Origin: Chlorops oryzae
Lineage: Eukaryota > Arthropoda > Insecta > Diptera > Chloropidae
Reading direction: 5' to 3'
NCBI GenBank assembly: GCA_020466095.1
Contig: CM035808.1
Span: 22,317,296-22,381,295, forward strand
Length of the DNA: 64,000 nt
Shown: positions 58,751 to 64,000 of the stretch, piece after piece
Numbering within the stretch: position 1 is the stretch's first letter
How the letters are laid out: the number at the start of each line of letters is the position of its first letter
Position numbers and translations under genes: made by a program
Notes under the pieces: generated by a model
The model's input: only the letters and a program-made list of their open reading frames with translations
The model's database searches: none
What the model was told of the DNA's origin: nothing

Positions 58751-59698
58751 CCTTCTGCTCATTAAGTCCCCGGATTTTGTTAACTACTCCTTAAGTAATA
58801 GACCTTTTTAAAAACTTTTTTTTTTATGTTGGCACATCCTTCCTTGACATATGGTACAAACTTGAGCGCCATCTGTCGATTAGTTTGTTTACGACAGCTC
58901 TTAATGTCAGACTACCTCAAGTGCACTTAGCGATTTTTACTATGGAAAATTCATTTGAACAACGAGTTTGTTTGAAATTTTGTGTTTTGAACGGAATTTC
59001 ATGTGTTGAAGCATTTAAAATGGTGCAAAAAGCTTGCGGGGACTCTTCTATGTCTCGAACACAGGCATACGAGTGGTATAAATTATTCAAAGAGGGTGGA
59101 GAAGTGATCGAAGATTTGCCTCGTTCTGGACGTCCATCAACATCAAATACCGAATAAAATGTGGCAAAAATCAAAAAATTTGTGCTTGAAGATCGTCGTA
59201 TGACTGAAAGGGAGATTGCTCATGAGTCATGACTTAAACATCTCAAATGGATCCGTTCACCACATTCTACATGATATTATATAATATATTGGGCATGAGA
59301 CGCGTTGCAGGTCGACTTGTAACGAAACACCTTGAATTTTTTCAAAAATAATACTGAAAGAACGCGATTTTTTGAAAAAACATGGCACCACTGTCATCGT
59401 TCAGGCACCATATTCGACAAATCTGGCGCCGTGCGACTTTTTCCTGTTCCCGAAACTCAAATGGCCTCTTCGTGGTAAGCGTTTTGAGTCGATTTAATAG
59501 GTAAAAGAGAAATCGCTGAAGCAACTAAAAGCCATATCTGCACTGGCCTACGAAAAGTGTATGGAAGATTGAGTTAAGCGTTGGCATATGTATATCGCTT
59601 CAGAAGGAGCATATTTTGATAGAGATAAAATAAATTTAGAATAAAATTCAAGTTTGTGTGTTTTATTTACAAAATCCTGGTACATAATGAGCAGAAGG
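58751..59698 (+). mobile_element. mariner element, internally deleted and decayed
   Basis: Both ends are present. TACCTTCTGCTCATTA at the left (TA at 58749-58750) is matched inverted at the right by TAATGAGCAGAAGGTA (TA at 59699-59700). The inverted repeats extend about 30 bases with a few mismatches, and the TA duplication is that of Tc1/mariner. The element is 948 bases against about 1.3 kb for a full mariner. The DNA-binding N-terminus of the transposase is readable from 58942. The later LAPCDFFLFPKLK block (third catalytic Asp) is readable near 59425, but the first two catalytic Asp regions are deleted. It cannot move on its own. Which mariner subfamily it belongs to I cannot tell. Confidence 0.92.
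58942..59640 (+). pseudogene. mariner transposase pseudogene
   Basis: The N-terminus opens with ATG at 58942 and runs 71 codons through helix-turn-helix sequence (EWYKLFKEGGE, LPRSGRPST) to a premature TAA at 59155-59157. Similarity continues in frame (REIAHES), then needs a frame change near 59230 before GMRRVAxRLV. A deletion at about 59340-59360 joins this to the C-terminal part, which has further stops (TAG near 59498, and one near 59570) and ends at about 59640. Two of the three catalytic Asp residues are absent. Confidence 0.88.
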
Positions 59699-59924
59699 TA
59701 ATTTCCGAAAATGATCCGGTATTCAAGTTCAGGCTTTCTTAAGTAAAAGAGGGGATTTCTAAGAGCATTTCAAGACAAAGAAAATAAAAAGCCGATGAGT
59801 GGTTCATATTTTAATTGGATTTTTAGAAAAAATGACACGACTTTTTTTTCCCCCCGGAAAATAGGCTACACTTTTTTTTAGATTTCTGTCTTAAAGTGAT
59901 ATTTATATCAAAATGTTTTAGCAA

Positions 59925-60355
59925 TGTCCGTCCGTCTGTTTGTACACAGTTTTCTTATCGAAGGAGTTGAGCTATCTTGACAATGCGTGCTCACGGGGAC
60001 ATGAGTAAGAACAAGTTCGAGAATCGACCCGATCGGACCATTTTTAGGGGTACCTCCAGTACTAGGGTCTGCCACAAAAATCCCAAAACTGCCTCAAAAT
60101 CGGACTTTTTCGAAATATTTTAATGAAACTTATTTGAGCGTATATTTAAGCCTCCGATTATAGTTAAACAAAAATTGGAAAAGTGGGCGTGGCAAACGGG
60201 CAGTTTTTATAAAGAAATTTAGCAAAAGACGGTATATGGGACCCCCTATGGCCTTAAATAACTCTTGATATGAAAAACTATTTGAACATGTATGTCTGTG
60301 TCGGGTATTTTATTGTCAGGCTCGCCTGACTATAACACCCTTACTTGTTTTTTAT
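59925..60355. repeat. Dispersed fly repeat with GTCY-like start
   Basis: It opens with GTCCGTCCGTCTGTTTGTAC, continues through sequence with no coding sense, and ends in CTGACTATAACACCCTTACT followed by TGTTTTT. The GTCY run suggests kinship with the mini-me/DINE-1 group. The borders are not defined. Confidence 0.4.
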
Positions 60356-62156
60356 TGCATTTGATAAAGTGAACATCAATCTAAATAGTGGTGGTTTTTT
60401 TCTTTTTTTTCTTCTTCTAAATAACAAATGTCAGCCACTCGGCACGCTGTCAGAGAAAACTCTTTGAATGCTTAAGACCGCCAACTTAAATATTTGAAGA
60501 ATCCTATCGAAGACAAAGTCCAAGTTCGAACAAACTCGAAATCCGGCCCTGTTTGCGGAATTTTCGAAGGTTTTGGAATTAAAAAAAGCTAACTAACTAA
60601 ATCGTGGGTCATTTACTTTGAAAATTGAGAAAAATTAAAAGAAATGTGTAGAAACTAAAGCAAAACGAAAAAGGAATAAAATTCGATTAAGTCCCTTTTT
60701 AAAATGGTAGGAGTAACTGCAGCTTTTGCGGATGTCTTTCTCCTATAAGTTTTTTCTTTTATTAACTCAACATCGCCCGCTCATATTGATTATGAATTTT
60801 ATACATTATTGATGTGAGAATTCAAGGATTCAATGATTGCCAAAAGCGCTCATCGGAGCGATGGAAGACGAAACCTTTGCCACTTAAATATCCTCCCGAT
60901 AAAATCTCTTTGTCAAATTAACTTCAATTGATCCCAAAAGTGTTCGACCAAAGATCTTGAAAAGCATAAAAAAAAAAAATTGCTGCTCGGAAAATGTGCA
61001 TTCAACGAAAATCTCAAAAATCCTTCAGCCAATTTACGCTTCTTTTGTCTCTTTCCTTTTTTGTTTTTCTTCTTCTTCATTTTTTGTGAAAATCGTTTAA
61101 GCATACTTAAGCTCACATTGCACAATGGCAATGATTTCCGTTAACTATATATCTAAAAAAAAAAAAAAAAAATCCTACATTGCTATCATCCTCACACACT
61201 CAATCCGTTTACCACTTTGGACAAATTTATCTTATAAATTTTCTTGTGCAGCAAAAACTATATTACTGGAATGGCTACGACCATTAAAGCTGACATTCAA
61301 ACAAGTAGACACTCGTACAAAAGTGACTTTGTTGCCAGACTACCATCGAGATAGAGAGACAAGTTAGCACTTGCAATGCTTCCTGCGTCTTTACTTAAAT
61401 GTGCATGTTTGTGGAAGTGAGCGTAAGTGGATGTACGTGTGCTTGTGAGTGACTGTGTCAGTAGGCACTTGAAAACTGCCTTACGGTATTTAGAACTGAT
61501 TGTGTAACTTTTAGTTTCTTTTATTTGTTTTTCCGTTTCCCGTTCTTTTTTTATTATTTTTTTTTTTATTGGGTTCTTACTATTCGGCATAGCTGGCGAT
61601 ATGTTCAAGAATCAATTAAAAACGTTTTGTTGCAAAAGAAAAAGAGGAAAAAAAATATTAAAGAAAATGAAGAAAAACCTTCGGCAAGGAAATCGAAAAT
61701 GCTCAAGTGCCGTTTGTCACTTTTAATCCGCCAAGAGACTCAATTGTAAACGAAACAGCACTCGACAATATTGCTTTTTCGTCTAAAATGTTGAGGAAGC
61801 TATTAAATTACAAAGAGCAATTTAAAATGTTTTGCGTATTTTGTCTTTTTTCCATTCTTCTTTCTGGTTTTTGAACGTGCTCTATCGATGGGAAATGAAT
61901 TGCTCTCATTTGAATTGAATTGCAATGCATTAATTTATATGAATTTAAAATGATAGTAATTAATATATTCAATAAATATGAAAGTTTTTTGAAAAAGAAA
62001 AAATCTTTTTTTTTTTTTGGTCTTTCAAAAAAGGCATTAAAATATCGTGTTTAATTAATCATGCCACTAATTGATCCAATTATATTTCCGAAACCAATTA
62101 AATTTCCTCACTTTCTGAATGGGGGAAAAATCGAATTGAATTTATGTTTTTGTCGG
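60356..62156. other. Spacer upstream of the odorant receptor
   Basis: Homopolymer-rich. The short frames at 60.9-61.7 kb are Lys-rich or Phe-rich products of A/T runs. Apart from the TATA box at its end I see no regulatory element. Confidence 0.4.
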
Positions 62157-62164
62157 TATAAATA
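62157..62164 (+). promoter_or_regulatory. TATA box of the odorant receptor gene
   Basis: TATAAATA fits the TATA consensus. A start site 25-32 bases downstream would fall at about 62187-62195, just past the ATG at 62186. If this box is used, translation would begin at the next in-frame Met (62231). It also removes the two out-of-frame ATGs at 62179 and 62182 from the mRNA. Confidence 0.4.
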
Positions 62165-62185
62165 AACGCGTCCTTTCGATGATGA

Positions 62186-63970
62186 ATGTTAGAGAGTGCG
62201 AAATTCCCGTCCGACTTCGTAAATGAAGAAATGAAGTATTTCAAGGCGGTATTGCCGAACGGAAAAGCGGCAAATTTACCCGTACAAATAAAAGCCTATA
62301 AGTTGAACTCACTTTGGCCGCTTGAGGAGACGGCTCCACTGTGCGATTTCCTTTTGCATTATGGCTTGGCTTTTATCCTGCTGGCGGCATACTTTTTCAC
62401 GCTGTTCGCTGAATTTACGTTTTTCATTGAAAATTCGGATAATATTGCCAATTTGAGTGAATGTCTGACCACAACTTGCTTGGGTGTTCAATTTTTCATA
62501 CGTATTAATTTAAGACTTTGGAATCAAGATGCGATACGAATGATTTTTCATCGATTTTATCAAGAGATTTATTTTCTTAAGTTAGTGTGTGTAGGCCGAT
62601 CGTTTTTGTTTTTGTTCTCTATTCGGTTTTTTTTTCTTTTAATCCGATTTTACAGATCCCCAGATGACGAACATCTTCGCAAGGCGATGCATAAGAAAGT
62701 GCAAATGGCGGATTATATTACGAAATACTACTACGTTCCATTGGCTTTCATGTACATAAAATATGCGTGGGATATTTTCCAAGCGACCTTACATGACACG
62801 ACTAAGCCGTATATATTTCGGATGTCCTTTCGCTTGTACGACGCACAGCAGCCATTTGCATACATAATTACATCGCTCTACACCGGTTGGATTGCGTTTT
62901 CCTGTGTGAGTTTAGAGTCTGCCGAGGCTTTCAGTATATGCTTAATGCTATGCCATGCGACCTATCGCATCAAGGAGCTGCAAAAACGCTTAGATAACAT
63001 ATGCAGCGAAGCACGTGCTGAGTGTCGTCACAACGCGGACGAGCAAAATGTGCATTCTATTTTTCATCGAAAGTTATATTCAACTTTTCGTAGACACCAA
63101 CAAATCTACAGGTACGTGCGGTCGTATGAGTAACTTTCCGCCCGCTCGCACGTTGCTCATACGTACTGGCGTTGATGATGTGTGGGCTCTGATGCCGCGG
63201 CGAAAGAACAACTTTTTAGCATCTTTTATTTATACTTTTGCAGTTTCATCAGAGATGCCAAAGCGTATTTCACGTATCATATTTTTTATTGTCTCGGCTT
63301 TGGTGTTATTGTACTGTGCGTAATCTCCTTTGAGTCTCAGCATGTAAGGCGAATAATTTTTGTTAAGCTTGATTGCGCTTTCGTGGAACTCAGATATATG
63401 TATACATATGTGTGTTTGTTTTCGTTATTTTTGTGCAGGATAATGGTATAACCATGTTTCCCTACGTTGGCTATGGTGTTTGGCTTCTATCGCAGGCTCT
63501 ACAGATCGCCGTGATTGGCCATTTCGGACAAATGTTCACGGATACGGTAAGATCAAAACCAAACCCCGATGATACGACGTTTTTGTTAACCGACTTGTAT
63601 AACATGTTAAATGAATATTGTGCTTTACAGTATGCCGAGCTGCAACATAGTTATTACATGTGCCATTGGGAGGAGATCTTGCCCTACGGAGATCCACGTG
63701 CTAATAAATTACTTATGAATGATATAAGATTTGCCATAATGAATGCTCAGCGACCCGTGTTCCTGGATGGTTTGCAATTCGTTTCATTAACTCATAGTAC
63801 AGTGGGCGCCGTAAGTGAAATTAAAAGGAAATTCAATTCCACGCCATAATTCATATATTGTATGTTTGTCATTTAAGGTATTCCGAGCAGCGGTTTCGTA
63901 TGTAATGTTTTTGAACACAATGCACGATGCAAGCGAAACGAAGGCAAATTTTAAGGATAATTCTCATTGA
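62186..63970 (+). CDS. Odorant receptor (insect 7tm_6 family), six coding exons
   Basis: This is an insect odorant receptor, a seven-helix ligand-gated channel subunit that works with the Orco co-receptor in olfactory neuron dendrites. My exons are 62186-62580, 62656-63111, 63244-63343, 63439-63546, 63631-63810 and 63878-63970. All borders are GT-AG, frames join, and the total is about 443 residues. From Met 62231 it would be 428, nearer the usual 380-420. Hydrophobic segments lie at about residues 55-80, 90-108, 175-200, 220-250, 295-320 and 335-355. The C-terminal part has the family pattern: long loop with KELQKRL, then QMFTDTYAELQHSYYMCHWE across the exon 4-5 join, then a final RAAVSYVMFLNTM helix. 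The exon 4-5 intron (84 bases) has no stop, so retention would add 28 residues. I place it in the family but cannot name the orthologue. It appears intact. Confidence 0.9.
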
Positions 63971-64000
63971 GAAATTTTCGGCCAGAAATTGAAAAGATAA

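Noticed and set aside
1..64000. CRISPR array, operons or ribosome binding sites
   Set aside because: The window is nuclear insect DNA with introns. No direct-repeat/spacer pattern exists.

Overview
This window looks like nuclear DNA of a higher fly (Diptera). It is AT-rich, has widely spaced genes with short GT-AG introns, and carries dense small inverted-repeat transposons. It also has a repeat with the layout of the dipteran mini-me/DINE-1 family (an RGAC tetranucleotide run and a TA run) and an insect-type odorant receptor. A tephritid-like or related acalyptrate fly is my best guess, but that is inference from gene content and style. I see no bacterial, viral or organellar gene.

I can defend four protein-coding genes. 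COX4, or a COX4-like paralogue, is a single exon on the + strand at 22.2-22.7 kb. A YPEL1-4-type Yippee-like gene has its whole coding region in one exon on the - strand at 31.0-31.3 kb, and its 5' UTR is spliced upstream. BTBD9 has six coding exons on the + strand at 51.9-54.2 kb, giving about 602 residues. An odorant receptor has six coding exons on the + strand at 62.2-64.0 kb and ends 30 bases before the window does. The four are functionally unrelated (respiration, a conserved zinc-binding nuclear or cytoplasmic protein, a BTB adaptor, olfaction), and nothing suggests co-regulation.

The rest is intergenic or intronic and is shaped by mobile elements. I find over 25 short elements with terminal inverted repeats or foldback structure, many with recognisable target duplications. 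They include hAT-like (8-bp duplication: 11.8, 14.1, 16.3, 24.5, 58.0 kb), piggyBac-like (TTAA: 28.4, 39.2 kb) and Tc1/mariner- or pogo-like (TA: 32.7, 36.3, 36.7, 49.6 kb). There are also an internally deleted mariner with both ends (58.75-59.70 kb), a tRNA-headed SINE with a 12-bp target duplication (26.66-26.89 kb), two RTE-like retrotransposon tails (15.6 and 39.9 kb), and pairs of related elements elsewhere in the window.

The most unusual signal is a family with ends TA-CCCAGCnGGAAA. Two members flank COX4 in opposite orientation, and each carries an internal tRNA-like module with A-box and B-box sequences. A third, at 40.7 kb, lacks that module and is inserted inside another inverted-repeat element. 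A 760-bp pure C/T microsatellite at 38.2-38.9 kb runs directly into a decayed element of the same kind as that 40.7-kb host.

Two regions may hold non-coding first exons. Three minus-strand donor sites (about 34.5, 42.3 and 47.5 kb) lie upstream of the YPEL coding exon, and the most distal has a DRE (TATCGATA) and an E-box-type core motif just upstream. Most other long reading frames in the window are hairpin or simple-repeat artefacts.
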